Positions 55,627 through 63,876 of a DNA stretch of 64,000 bases are shown piece by piece (the first letter of the stretch is position 1; every line of letters begins with the position of its first letter). The stretch is from Motiliproteus sp. SC1-56 (GTDB lineage Bacteria > Pseudomonadota > Gammaproteobacteria > Pseudomonadales > Balneatricaceae). The translations under genes were made by a program, and so were the position numbers. The stretch covers positions 1 through 64,000 of the forward strand of contig NZ_JAEMGS010000019.1 in assembly GCF_017309075.1 (NCBI RefSeq), read 5' to 3'. The notes below the pieces were generated by a model. The model was not told the DNA's origin, searched no databases, and was given only the letters and a program-made list of their open reading frames with translations.

Positions 55627-56700
55627 GTGTCCTGTCTTCGCCTCCTGCTCCTAGGGCTGCCGCTGCTCCTCACCGCCTGCAGCCCGCCGCAGATACGGCC
55701 CCCGGCCCCGCCTCCCGCCCTGCTGGCGCTGGAGAAGGAGAAACAGCATGGGCTGGCACTGGAGCTCTGGCAGCAGCGCCGGGCCCGGCTCAACCGGCTG
55801 GCCCTGCCCCTGACCCGGGCTGCGCTCCCCTTCTGCGACGAGGACCGGATCAAGCCGCAGCTGGGTATCAGCTTTGCCAACCAACACAGTTTCGAGGGGC
55901 CACTGCGCGACGCCGCGTTGCGTCGCTGGCAACTGGGGGAGGCGCTTCAGGTGCTCCAGGTCACCCCGCAAAGTCCGGCAGCGGAAGCCGGCGTCCGCCC
56001 CGGCGATACCCTGGTGTCCGTCAACGGGACTCCACTCGCTGTCGGCGAGCAGGCTGCCGCCGAAGCCCTCGAACAATTCAGCGCTCTGGCGACGGATCAA
56101 CCCGCCAAGCTGACGCTCTCCCGGGACCGGCATGCGTTGACGCTCGCCATCCAGCCTCAAGCCCACTGCGACTATCCCCTGGTGCTGCTGGCCGACGATG
56201 AAGTGAACGCCTTCGCCGACCACCGAAGAGTGCTTGTAACCCGGGGCATGCTGCGCTTCGCCACCAGCGACCAGGAGCTCTCCCTGGTGCTTGCCCATGA
56301 ACTCGCCCACAACCTGCTCGGCCATGTGCCGAGCACCGTGCAAAACGCCCTGGTCGGCGGCATGCTCGACCTGCTCGCCATTGGCTACGGCATCCCCAGT
56401 CCCGGCACCTTTGCCGTGGGCGGCTACCGGCGCTATTCCCAGGCGTTTGAGACCGAAGCCGACCACCTGGGCCTCTACCTGATGGCCCGGGCCGGGCTGT
56501 CCTTGCAGGGGGCAGCCGGGTTCTGGCGCCGTATGGCCAGTGACCAGCCCGCCTACATCGAGGAGACCGGCGGCTCCCACCCCAGTCATGCCCAGCGTTT
56601 TCTGCACCTGGAGTCGACCCTGGAAGAGATCCGCGACAAGCAGGCGCGGGGCGAGCCCCTGACCCCCTCTTTAGATCTCCTTCCCACCCTGCGCGAGTAA
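55627..56700 (+). CDS. PDZ-containing M48 metalloprotease lipoprotein
   Basis: The 357-residue envelope lipoprotein has signal peptide and lipobox LLLTAC. Next comes a PDZ domain (about 85-180, with LQVTPQSPAAEAGVRPGDTLVSVNG), then an M48 peptidase domain with the zinc motif HELAHN and the downstream Glu in ETEADHLG. BepA and LoiP are related M48 proteases, but they lack this N-terminal PDZ arrangement. A role in outer-membrane quality control is plausible. The start is GTG 55627, with AGGAA upstream. It lies divergent from the HAD gene. Confidence 0.85.
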   Translation: MSCLRLLLLGLPLLLTACSPPQIRPPAPPPALLALEKEKQHGLALELWQQRRARLNRLALPLTRAALPFCDEDRIKPQLGISFANQHSFEGPLRDAALRRWQLGEALQVLQVTPQSPAAEAGVRPGDTLVSVNGTPLAVGEQAAAEALEQFSALATDQPAKLTLSRDRHALTLAIQPQAHCDYPLVLLADDEVNAFADHRRVLVTRGMLRFATSDQELSLVLAHELAHNLLGHVPSTVQNALVGGMLDLLAIGYGIPSPGTFAVGGYRRYSQAFETEADHLGLYLMARAGLSLQGAAGFWRRMASDQPAYIEETGGSHPSHAQRFLHLESTLEEIRDKQARGEPLTPSLDLLPTLRE

Positions 56701-56740
56701 CAGTGGTAAACTGGCGCTTTTTTACGCCACCACCTGCACC

Positions 56741-57940
56741 ATGCCCAGCCAACACCACGCCCGCTTTGCCCGCCTTGACGATCTCCTTGAGCAGACGCGC
56801 GCCTTCTGGCAGGTGCGCCCATTCCACCACCACCGGTTCCCTTGGCCGGATCACCCGGCGCTTGAGGCGGCGCTGAACGGCCTGGACGAGGTGACCCTGC
56901 GCCGGCTGCAGAGCGACGTCCGGAGCCTCGCCGGCTGGCTAGCGCCCTTTATTCCCCAAGCCGGCGAACTGCAGACCCTAAGCGACGTCGCCCCGCTGCC
57001 CCCCGCGCCGGACAGGGCCCTGCCCGCGACCCTTGGCAACCATGTCCCGGGACGCAAATGGACACAGATCACCGCCTTCGAAAGCGCGCTTGCCAAAAGC
57101 CCTTACCCCTTTCTCGAGTGGTGCGCCGGCAAGGGCCACCTCGGGCGCCTGCTGGCCTTTCAGCGCGACCGGGCGGTGACCAGCCTGGAGCGTGACCCTG
57201 CGCTTTGCACCCAGGGCGCAGAGCTGGCCGATCAGCGCGGGCTGCCCTGCCGGTTCGTCCCCCTGGATGTACTCAGCCCCGCAGCAAGCGATCAGCTGCA
57301 CCCCGAGCAACACGCCGTCGCCCTCCACGCCTGCGGCGAGCTCCATACCCACCTACTTGAGCAGGCCAGCGATCGGGGCACGCGCCATATCAGCCTCGCG
57401 CCCTGCTGTTACCACCTCACCTCGCAGCTCCCCTACCGCCCCCTTAGCGCGGCGGCCGCAAAGAGTTCTCTGCAGCTGCAGCGGCTCGACCTGAAACTGC
57501 CGCTGCAGGCGCTGGTCACCGCCGGGCAACGCGAAGCCGAAGCCCGCCGACGCCAGCTGCGCTTCCGCCTGGGTTTTGACCTTCTGCAGCGCCAGCTGCG
57601 TCGGAACGACAGCTACCTTCCCTGCCCCGCGCCTCCCGGACGGATCATCTCCCAGGGGTTTGCCGCCGTGTGCGCCTGGATGGCCCACCAGAAGGGGCTC
57701 GTGCTTCCCGACGAAACCGACTTCGCGGCCTTTGAGCAGGCGGGGGAGCAGCGCGCCCGGCAGGTGGACCGGATCGAACTGGTACAACACCTGTTCCGCC
57801 GGCCGCTGGAGCTCTGGCTGCTGCTGGATCGCTGCCTGTTTCTGGAGGAACAGGGCTACACGGTGCGCCTGGACGCCTTCTGCGATTACCGGACCACCCC
57901 CCGTAACCTGCTCATCCGCGCCCACAAAACGGCGGACTGA
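56741..57940 (+). CDS. SAM-dependent methyltransferase-like protein
   Basis: The 399-residue cytoplasmic protein has a Rossmann methyltransferase core at about residues 120-250. PFLEWCAGKGHLGRLLA is the SAM-binding motif I, SLERDP the acidic loop, and VALHACGELHTHLL the region following motif II. APCCYHL then gives a Cys pair. This pattern (W-C-A-G-K-G-H-L, H-A-C-G, P-C-C-Y-H) matches the Methyltransf_32 group, whose substrates are mostly undefined. The Cys pair could bind a metal. It is 40 bases after the protease gene and may be co-transcribed with it. Confidence 0.75.
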   Translation: MPSQHHARFARLDDLLEQTRAFWQVRPFHHHRFPWPDHPALEAALNGLDEVTLRRLQSDVRSLAGWLAPFIPQAGELQTLSDVAPLPPAPDRALPATLGNHVPGRKWTQITAFESALAKSPYPFLEWCAGKGHLGRLLAFQRDRAVTSLERDPALCTQGAELADQRGLPCRFVPLDVLSPAASDQLHPEQHAVALHACGELHTHLLEQASDRGTRHISLAPCCYHLTSQLPYRPLSAAAAKSSLQLQRLDLKLPLQALVTAGQREAEARRRQLRFRLGFDLLQRQLRRNDSYLPCPAPPGRIISQGFAAVCAWMAHQKGLVLPDETDFAAFEQAGEQRARQVDRIELVQHLFRRPLELWLLLDRCLFLEEQGYTVRLDAFCDYRTTPRNLLIRAHKTAD

Positions 57941-58020
57941 GGTCCAGGCTTCGCTCGCAGCAGGAACATCCGCTATATCTAAATAAGCAGTGATTCCACC
58001 CCACGCCGCAAGGAGCCCGC

Positions 58021-59526
58021 GTGTTCTTTCCTGCCGAGATGAGCCGCCTGACCTGGTTTGTCCCCCGGGAGAAGCTTGCCCAGAGCCTGGAGCGCCTGGC
58101 CCAGACCAACGCCTTTCAGCCCATAGAGCAGCAAGTCCTCGGAGAGAAAACCGATAAAGCCGTGCTGGCCAGCGCCCTGCAGCAGGCCGAGCAGGCGCTG
58201 CCGCTTAGGCGCGCGGCCAGGCTGTTCCAGAAGCTCCCCCGCGACACCCTGCTGGGCTACCGCATCGGCCAGGTCCCCGCCTCGGGCAACATCCCGGAGG
58301 GGGCGGTGGCCAGCGACGCGCAGCTCTACCTCGAGGTCGATCCGGCGCGTTCCGGTAACCAGCCCCCACCGCCTGCGCCCACCCCGCCACAGCCCCCCGA
58401 GCGGCTGCAACTGCTGATGGATACCGCCGACCAGGTGGGCTGGGTCGCCGACTGGGCAATCATCGACGGCTGGATTCCAACCCCGAAAACCGACCAATTC
58501 CGCACCCTGCTGAAAGAGGAGCGCTACTGCCTGACCCCGGCCGAGGAGAGCGGGCTCGAGTTCTCTTGCGTACCCACCCTGTTTCGCCGCCCCGCCGCCC
58601 TCGACGGCTTCGCCAGCCTGATCAAGTTATACGGCACCACCGGCTACCGTGAACTGGACCCCTCCCCGCTGCTGGCCATCACCTTCAGCCTGATGTTCGG
58701 CATGATGTTCGCCGATCTCGGCCAGGGGGCGCTGCTGGCGCTGCTCGGCCTCTGGCTCTACAACCGTCCCCAGTCCTGGGACAACCGCTGGCACCAGGCC
58801 GGCCTGGTACTGATCCCGGTGGGCTGCTCGGCGGCCTTTTTCGGACTGCTGTTCGGTAACGTCTTTGCCAGGGAAGACTGGATTCCCCCCCTGATCCACC
58901 ACCCCATGAATGAAATCTTCGTCTCTCTGGGGATCAGCGTGCTGATCGGGGTGGGCATGCTCTGCCTGGGCATGGCGATCGGACTGTTCAATGCCTGGCG
59001 GGGCGCCCGGCTGCGCCAGCTTTACTGGAGTGATTACGGTCCCCTGGGGTTGGTTTTTTACCTTGCACTGGTCGTCCTCAGTCTGTGCCTGTGGCAGGAG
59101 TGGACGCAGGGTGCCCGGGTCGCGGGCGGCCTTGCCCTCGCCGTGCTGGCACTGGTGATGGCCAACAGGACCTTCGCCGAACGGCAACAGCCGCTGGGGC
59201 TGCGGCTCTTCCAGGCGCTGCTGGAGACCTGGGACTTTGTGATCAAGTTCGTGGTGCAAACCCTCTCGTTCGTCCGCCTGGCCGCCTTCACGTTCGCCCA
59301 TATCGCCCTTTCAATGGCCCTGCTGGTGGTGGTCGACCTGGTCAGCGGCATCCCCTGGCTGGCATGGGCCCTGTTCATCCTGGGCAACCTGCTGATCACC
59401 CTGGTGGAAGGCGTCTTGGTGGCGATCCAGGTGATACGCCTGCACTTCTTCGAATTGTTTACTAAATTCACCTCAGGCGAAGGTTGTGTCTTTACCCCGC
59501 TACGACCCACAAGGACGACACGATGA
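58021..59526 (+). CDS. ntpI: V/A-type ATPase subunit I (a subunit)
   Basis: Subunit I is the stator membrane subunit that forms the ion channel with the K ring. The 501-residue protein has a soluble N-terminal half and about seven membrane spans after residue 210. FSLMFGMMFADLGQG is the family signature, and the functional Arg is in LSFVRLAAFTFAH. Family members are usually 600-700 residues, so the soluble domain is shortened. Start is GTG 58021 with AAGGAG upstream. It is the first gene of the operon and overlaps subunit K as ATGA. A weak promoter-like TATATC at 57974-57979 precedes it. Confidence 0.9.
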   Translation: MFFPAEMSRLTWFVPREKLAQSLERLAQTNAFQPIEQQVLGEKTDKAVLASALQQAEQALPLRRAARLFQKLPRDTLLGYRIGQVPASGNIPEGAVASDAQLYLEVDPARSGNQPPPPAPTPPQPPERLQLLMDTADQVGWVADWAIIDGWIPTPKTDQFRTLLKEERYCLTPAEESGLEFSCVPTLFRRPAALDGFASLIKLYGTTGYRELDPSPLLAITFSLMFGMMFADLGQGALLALLGLWLYNRPQSWDNRWHQAGLVLIPVGCSAAFFGLLFGNVFAREDWIPPLIHHPMNEIFVSLGISVLIGVGMLCLGMAIGLFNAWRGARLRQLYWSDYGPLGLVFYLALVVLSLCLWQEWTQGARVAGGLALAVLALVMANRTFAERQQPLGLRLFQALLETWDFVIKFVVQTLSFVRLAAFTFAHIALSMALLVVVDLVSGIPWLAWALFILGNLLITLVEGVLVAIQVIRLHFFELFTKFTSGEGCVFTPLRPTRTTR

Positions 59527-59873
59527 CGCGTACGCTCAGTATCAGCAAATGGATTTGGGGGCTTTGCGCCACCGCCGGGGCTTTGGTTCTGATCACCTCC
59601 CTGCTGGTCGCCACCCTGCCTGAGGCGGTCGCTCAGGAGGGGGGCGACAGCACGCCAATGGCCCACTGGGGGATTTACCTGGCCGCGGCCCTGGCCACCG
59701 GATTGTCCTGCATCGGCGCCGGAATCGCCGTCAGCCAGGTCGGCGCCTCTGCCATGGCCGCCATCGCCGAAAAGCCGGAGCTGTTCGGCAAGGTACTGGT
59801 GATCCTGGGGCTGGCCGAGGGCATCGCCATCTACGGCCTGATCATCTCCATCATCATCATCGCCGCGCTCTGA
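59523..59873 (+). CDS. ntpK: V/A-type ATPase proteolipid subunit K
   Basis: Subunit K forms the rotating membrane ring. The 116-residue protein has an N-terminal hydrophobic segment (residues 10-32, perhaps a cleaved or retained signal) and then one helical hairpin: helix 1 at about 48-75 and helix 2 at about 88-116. The ion-carrying Glu99 lies in LGLAEGIAIYG. A glutamine (Gln72) in the first helix is a possible sodium-ligand position, but ion choice cannot be settled. Start is ATG 59523 with AAGGA upstream. It has one hairpin rather than the fused two-hairpin form of some V-type rings. Confidence 0.9.
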   Translation: MTRTLSISKWIWGLCATAGALVLITSLLVATLPEAVAQEGGDSTPMAHWGIYLAAALATGLSCIGAGIAVSQVGASAMAAIAEKPELFGKVLVILGLAEGIAIYGLIISIIIIAAL

Positions 59874-59875
59874 CC

Positions 59876-60109
59876 ATGAAGCTGGTCTGCCGCGCCGGCG
59901 AAGACCAGACGCTTCTTCTGCGTCTGGTTGGCATCACCCAGGCCGAGGGGATACCCGAGGAACTGTTGCTTATCGGCACCGATGACACGCCGCCACACCC
60001 CGACGCCCCTTACCTGAGGCTGCCCGACCCGCAAAATCCCGACGCTGAAAACGATGCCCTGGCCCGCCTGCTGGGACGCGCCATCGGCGCCGGTAAGGTG
60101 CACCTATGA
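59876..60109 (+). CDS. Small V-ATPase operon protein, probable subunit F
   Basis: The 77-residue protein begins MKLVCRAGEDQTLLLRLVGI, which resembles the start of subunit F (MKIAVIGDxDTVxGFRLAGV type), a central-stalk subunit. F is usually about 100 residues, so this would be a shortened form missing much of the C-terminal helix. It lies two bases after ntpK and overlaps ntpE by 4 bases. Function by position and N-terminal similarity only. Confidence 0.6.
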   Translation: MKLVCRAGEDQTLLLRLVGITQAEGIPEELLLIGTDDTPPHPDAPYLRLPDPQNPDAENDALARLLGRAIGAGKVHL

Positions 60110-60696
60110 ACGACTTTCAGGACGATGGCCATCGCCTTGAACAGCTCCACGAGGACCTGGCCCGGAAGCTCAACGCGCAGCTGGAAGCCATCGACGTCGA
60201 CTACCAGCAGCAGGCCCGGGAACTGCGAGAGAAACTGGAGAAGCGGGCCCGTCAACGGCAGCACGCCCAGCGCCAGGCCCATGAAAACCGATTACGCCAG
60301 CGGCAGCGCCATGTCGCGCGGGAAATCAGCCAACGCGAGCAGAAGCGCCTGTGGGATTTCCAGCAACACTGTGTAGACGAGATCATCCAAGCGGCGCGCC
60401 AGCGGCTGGGCGAACAGGCCCCGCCTGCCGACTACTTGCAACGCTGGCTGCCGGCGGCCACGCCGCGTCTCTCGGCCGGCGGCGAAAAGCGGCTGCGCCT
60501 GTCCCCGTCCTGGCACCAGGCCCTGGCCTCTCCGGGCCTTGCGGTTGCGGTCGCGCCCCTGCTGGGGGGCGCCGTCCTCGAAGATCCCCGGCATCACCTG
60601 GCAATCGACGGTTCCTGGGAGCAACGGCTGGAAACGCTGACGCCCGCCCTCTGGCAACGGTGGCTCGACGATGTCGGCGCACACGACCCAGATTAG
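60106..60696 (+). CDS. ntpE: V/A-type ATPase subunit E (peripheral stalk)
   Basis: Subunit E is the coiled-coil half of the peripheral stalk. The 196-residue protein has a long Gln/Arg/Glu-rich helix at about 10-95 followed by a compact C-terminal domain. Composition and operon position fit subunit E; sequence conservation in this family is low. It overlaps the F-like gene by 4 bases and ntpA by 26 bases. Confidence 0.8.
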   Translation: MNDFQDDGHRLEQLHEDLARKLNAQLEAIDVDYQQQARELREKLEKRARQRQHAQRQAHENRLRQRQRHVAREISQREQKRLWDFQQHCVDEIIQAARQRLGEQAPPADYLQRWLPAATPRLSAGGEKRLRLSPSWHQALASPGLAVAVAPLLGGAVLEDPRHHLAIDGSWEQRLETLTPALWQRWLDDVGAHDPD

Positions 60697-62389
60697 CGGG
60701 CCGCTGGTGGTCTGTGACCACCCGGCCGAATTCGCCATGGGCGACCGGGTGGCCGTGGGCGACGTAGGTCTCGTGGGCGAAGTGATCCGCATCACCCCCC
60801 ACGCCTGCTACCTGCAGGTGTACGAGGACACCACCGAGCTGAAAGTCGGGGAGCCCGTCACCGGCAGCGGGGGCGCGCTCTCCGTTGAGCTGGGCCCGGG
60901 CCTGCTGGCCAGTGTGTTCGACGGCATTCAACGCCCCCTGGAGCTGCTTCGCGAACGGGCCGGCGATGGCATCCAGCGCGGCATTCAGGCGCCGGCCCTG
61001 GACCGGACCCGACGCTGGACCTTTGAGCCCGCCCTGAAACAGGGCGCCGCGGTCAACGGCGGCGCGGTGCTGGGGCAGGTCAAGGAGACCCCTGCGATCA
61101 CCCACAAGATTCTGCTCCCGCCCCACCTTAACGGCACCCTGGCCACGATCGCCGACAGGGGCGAGTACTGCCTGGAAGAGCCCATCGCCAGCGTGCGCGA
61201 TGCCGGCGGCGAAACACACCCGGTGTACATGTTTCAGCGCTGGCCGGTGCGGATCCGGCGCCCGGTCAGCGAGCGGCTCTCCCCCGATACCCCCCTGGTC
61301 ACCGGCCAGCGGGTCATCGACACCCTGTTTCCCATCGCCAAGGGAGGCTCGGCGGCCATGCCCGGCGGCTTCGGCACCGGCAAGACCGTGACCCAGCACA
61401 ACCTGGCCAAGTGGTGTGATGCCGATGTGATCATCTACATCGGCTGTGGCGAGCGCGGCAACGAGATCACCGGCGTGCTCCAGGATTTTCCCCAGCTGCG
61501 CGATCCGCGTACGGAGCGCCCCTTGATCGAGCGCACGGTGATGATCGCCAACACATCCAATATGCCGGTGGCCGCGCGGGAGGCCTCGATCTATACCGGC
61601 ATCACCATCGCCGAATACTTTCGCGACCAGGGCCTGGACGTGGCCCTGCTGGCCGACTCCACCTCCCGCTGGGCCGAGGCCCTGCGGGAGATCTCGGGGC
61701 GCCTGGAGGAGATGCCGGCCGAAGAGGGCTTTCCCGCCTACCTTCCCAGCCGCACGGCAGAGTTTTACGAGCGGGCGGGAAAGGTGCGTACCCTGGCCGG
61801 CGAGACCGGCTCGCTCACCGCCATCGGCGCCGTCTCCCCCCCGGGAGGGGACTTTTCGGAACCGGTGACGCTGCACACCCAGCGCTTCGTGAAAGCCTTC
61901 TGGATGCTGGACCGCAACCTCGCCTACGCCCGCTTTTTCCCGGCAATTCACCCCCTGGACTCCTATTCCGAGTATGCCGGCGAGCTGGCGCAGTGGTGGC
62001 AGAACCTGGAGCAGACCTGGCACGAGGATCGGAGTGCCCTGGTGGAACTGCTGCTGGAGGCCGACAAACTCAAAGGGGTTGTGCGCATCATGGGGGAAGA
62101 GGGACTCTCCGAGCGTCAGCGCAAAATGCTGCTGGCCGAACGGGTTATCAAGGAGGGCTTCTTGCAACAGTCGGCGTTCAGCCCCAACGACCGCTTTGCA
62201 TCACCCCAGAAGCAGGCGGCCCTGCTGAGCGTGATCATGGGACAGGTGCGACGGCTGCTCGGCGACGAGACCCCGGCCGCCCAGGCGACCCGCCACTTCC
62301 AGCTGGATGCCCTGATCCGGCTCAAGGACGAACAGAGCTCGAAGGAGATCGAGGCAATCCGCGCATGGCCGAACACGAACCCCCGCTAG
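60671..62389 (+). CDS. ntpA: V/A-type ATPase catalytic subunit A
   Basis: Subunit A hydrolyses or makes ATP. The 572-residue protein has the family non-homologous insert region, the P-loop GGFGTGKTVTQ (normally G-P-F-G-x-G-K-T), the catalytic Glu in YIGCGERGNEI, LLADSTSRWAEALREISGRL and AVSPPGGDFSEPV. The P-loop Pro-to-Gly change is conservative. It overlaps subunit E by 26 bases and subunit B by 25 bases. Confidence 0.95.
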   Translation: MSAHTTQISGPLVVCDHPAEFAMGDRVAVGDVGLVGEVIRITPHACYLQVYEDTTELKVGEPVTGSGGALSVELGPGLLASVFDGIQRPLELLRERAGDGIQRGIQAPALDRTRRWTFEPALKQGAAVNGGAVLGQVKETPAITHKILLPPHLNGTLATIADRGEYCLEEPIASVRDAGGETHPVYMFQRWPVRIRRPVSERLSPDTPLVTGQRVIDTLFPIAKGGSAAMPGGFGTGKTVTQHNLAKWCDADVIIYIGCGERGNEITGVLQDFPQLRDPRTERPLIERTVMIANTSNMPVAAREASIYTGITIAEYFRDQGLDVALLADSTSRWAEALREISGRLEEMPAEEGFPAYLPSRTAEFYERAGKVRTLAGETGSLTAIGAVSPPGGDFSEPVTLHTQRFVKAFWMLDRNLAYARFFPAIHPLDSYSEYAGELAQWWQNLEQTWHEDRSALVELLLEADKLKGVVRIMGEEGLSERQRKMLLAERVIKEGFLQQSAFSPNDRFASPQKQAALLSVIMGQVRRLLGDETPAAQATRHFQLDALIRLKDEQSSKEIEAIRAWPNTNPR

Positions 62390-63876
62390 AGAGAGGCCCC
62401 GACCCGGTCATCTACACCGAACTGGAGCGGATCGAAGGACCGCTGGTGGCGCTGGTCACCGCACTGCCCGGCATCGGCTACGGCGAAGCGGTCGAGGTGG
62501 TGGACCGTGCCGGCGGACGCCGCCATGGCCGGGTCGTGCTGCTGGACGGAGACAAGGTCACCATCGAGCTGTTCCAGGGCACCACCGGACTGGGCCAGGA
62601 CGGCGAACGCACCCGGTTTCTCGGCCGGCCCATCAGCGTGCGGCTGGACAAAAACATCCTCGGGCGTCACCTCAACGGCATGGGCGAGCCCATCGACGGC
62701 GGGCCGCCGCTCACCGGCGCCCTCTACAATATCAACGGCACGCCGCTGAACCCCACGGCCCGCAGCTATCCCCAGGATTTTATCCAGACCGGCGTCTCCG
62801 CCATCGACGCCATGAGCGCCCTGGTGCGGGGGCAGAAACTGCCGATTTTCTCCTCCTCCGGCCTGCCCCACGACCAGTTGGCGATCCAGCTCGCCCAGCA
62901 GGCGCGCATACGACCGGAACTTAGTCGACAGGAACTTAGTCGACCGGAACTTAATCGACAGGAAGTTAGTCACCCGGACGTTAGCAGGGAGGAACGCTCA
63001 AAAGAGCGCGAGGGGGAGCTGGTGGTGGTGTTCGCGGCCATCGGCGTCAAGCACGACGTGGCGGTGCGCTTCGCCCGGGAGATCGCGGGGCAGACGGTGT
63101 CGTTCATCAACCTGGCGGATGATCCGGTCATGGAGCGGCTGCTCACCCCGCGGGTCGCCCTCACCACCGCCGAGTACCTGGCCTTTGAGCTGGGCCTGCA
63201 CGTACTGGTTATCCTCACCGATATGACCGTCTACGGGGAAGCCCTGCGGGAGGTCGCCACCGCCCGCGGGGACATCCCCTCCCGCAAGGGCTACCCGGGC
63301 TACCTCTACAGCGACCTTGCCTCGCTGTTCGAGCGGGCCGGGCGGATCAAGGGCAAGCCGGGGTCGATCACCCAGATTCCGATCCTGACCATGCCCAACG
63401 ACGATATCACCCACCCGATACCGGATCTGACCGGGTATATCACCGAGGGCCAGATCGTCCTCTCCCGCGACCTGTTCCGACAGCGGATTTATCCCCCTAT
63501 CAACCTGCTGCCCTCCCTCTCCCGCCTGATGGGCGACGGGGTCGGCGAGGGCAAGACCCGGGCCGACCACCACCCGCTGATGGACCAGCTCTACGCCGCC
63601 TATGCCCGCGCCGAGGAGGTGCGGATGATGACCCGGATCGTCGGCGAGGAGGACCTGACCGAAACCGACCGGGCCTACCTGGCGTTTGGCCACGCCCTGG
63701 AGCACCAGTTTATCGCCCAGGGTGAGAGCCAGGAGCGGGATATCGAGCAGAGCCTGGACCTTGGGTGGCGTCTGCTCGGCGGCCTGCCCCTGGAGGAGCT
63801 GACCCGGCTCAGCCGGCAGTTGATCGACGACCACCGATCCCTGCTGGAGCAGGGGCCTCCCGGGGAGCAGCCCTGA
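62365..63876 (+). CDS. ntpB: V/A-type ATPase subunit B with internal repeat insertion
   Basis: Subunit B is the non-catalytic partner of A and supplies the arginine finger. The 503-residue protein has LPIFSSSGLPHDQLA, VFAAIGVKHDVA, YLYSDLASLFERAGR and LTMPNDDITHPIPDLTGYITEGQI. Between QQAR and VVVFAA, where the family has a short variable loop, it carries about six five-residue units of the form R-P/Q-E-L-S, encoded by 15-bp DNA repeats (62911-63000). The frame remains open through them. ATG 62365 is chosen because GGAG precedes it and it matches the family start. The TGA overlaps the subunit D ATG (TGATG). Confidence 0.95.
   Translation: MAEHEPPLERGPDPVIYTELERIEGPLVALVTALPGIGYGEAVEVVDRAGGRRHGRVVLLDGDKVTIELFQGTTGLGQDGERTRFLGRPISVRLDKNILGRHLNGMGEPIDGGPPLTGALYNINGTPLNPTARSYPQDFIQTGVSAIDAMSALVRGQKLPIFSSSGLPHDQLAIQLAQQARIRPELSRQELSRPELNRQEVSHPDVSREERSKEREGELVVVFAAIGVKHDVAVRFAREIAGQTVSFINLADDPVMERLLTPRVALTTAEYLAFELGLHVLVILTDMTVYGEALREVATARGDIPSRKGYPGYLYSDLASLFERAGRIKGKPGSITQIPILTMPNDDITHPIPDLTGYITEGQIVLSRDLFRQRIYPPINLLPSLSRLMGDGVGEGKTRADHHPLMDQLYAAYARAEEVRMMTRIVGEEDLTETDRAYLAFGHALEHQFIAQGESQERDIEQSLDLGWRLLGGLPLEELTRLSRQLIDDHRSLLEQGPPGEQP
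62911..63000 (+). repeat. 15-bp tandem repeat within ntpB
   Basis: Six adjacent 15-base units begin at 62911, 62926, 62941, 62956, 62971 and 62986. The first four follow CGAC-C/A-GGAA-C/G-TTA-G/A-T almost exactly, and the last two are increasingly diverged. Each unit encodes five residues in frame (RPELS, RQELS, RPELN, RQEVS, HPDVS, REERS). Confidence 0.9.

Noticed and set aside
56711-56735. Hairpin-like TGGCG / CGCCA around a T-run before the methyltransferase gene
   Set aside because: Only 5 bp with the T-run inside the loop; not a terminator.
60383-62167. 594-codon minus-strand frame opposite ntpE and ntpA
   Set aside because: Antisense to strongly conserved ATPase subunits; no motif.
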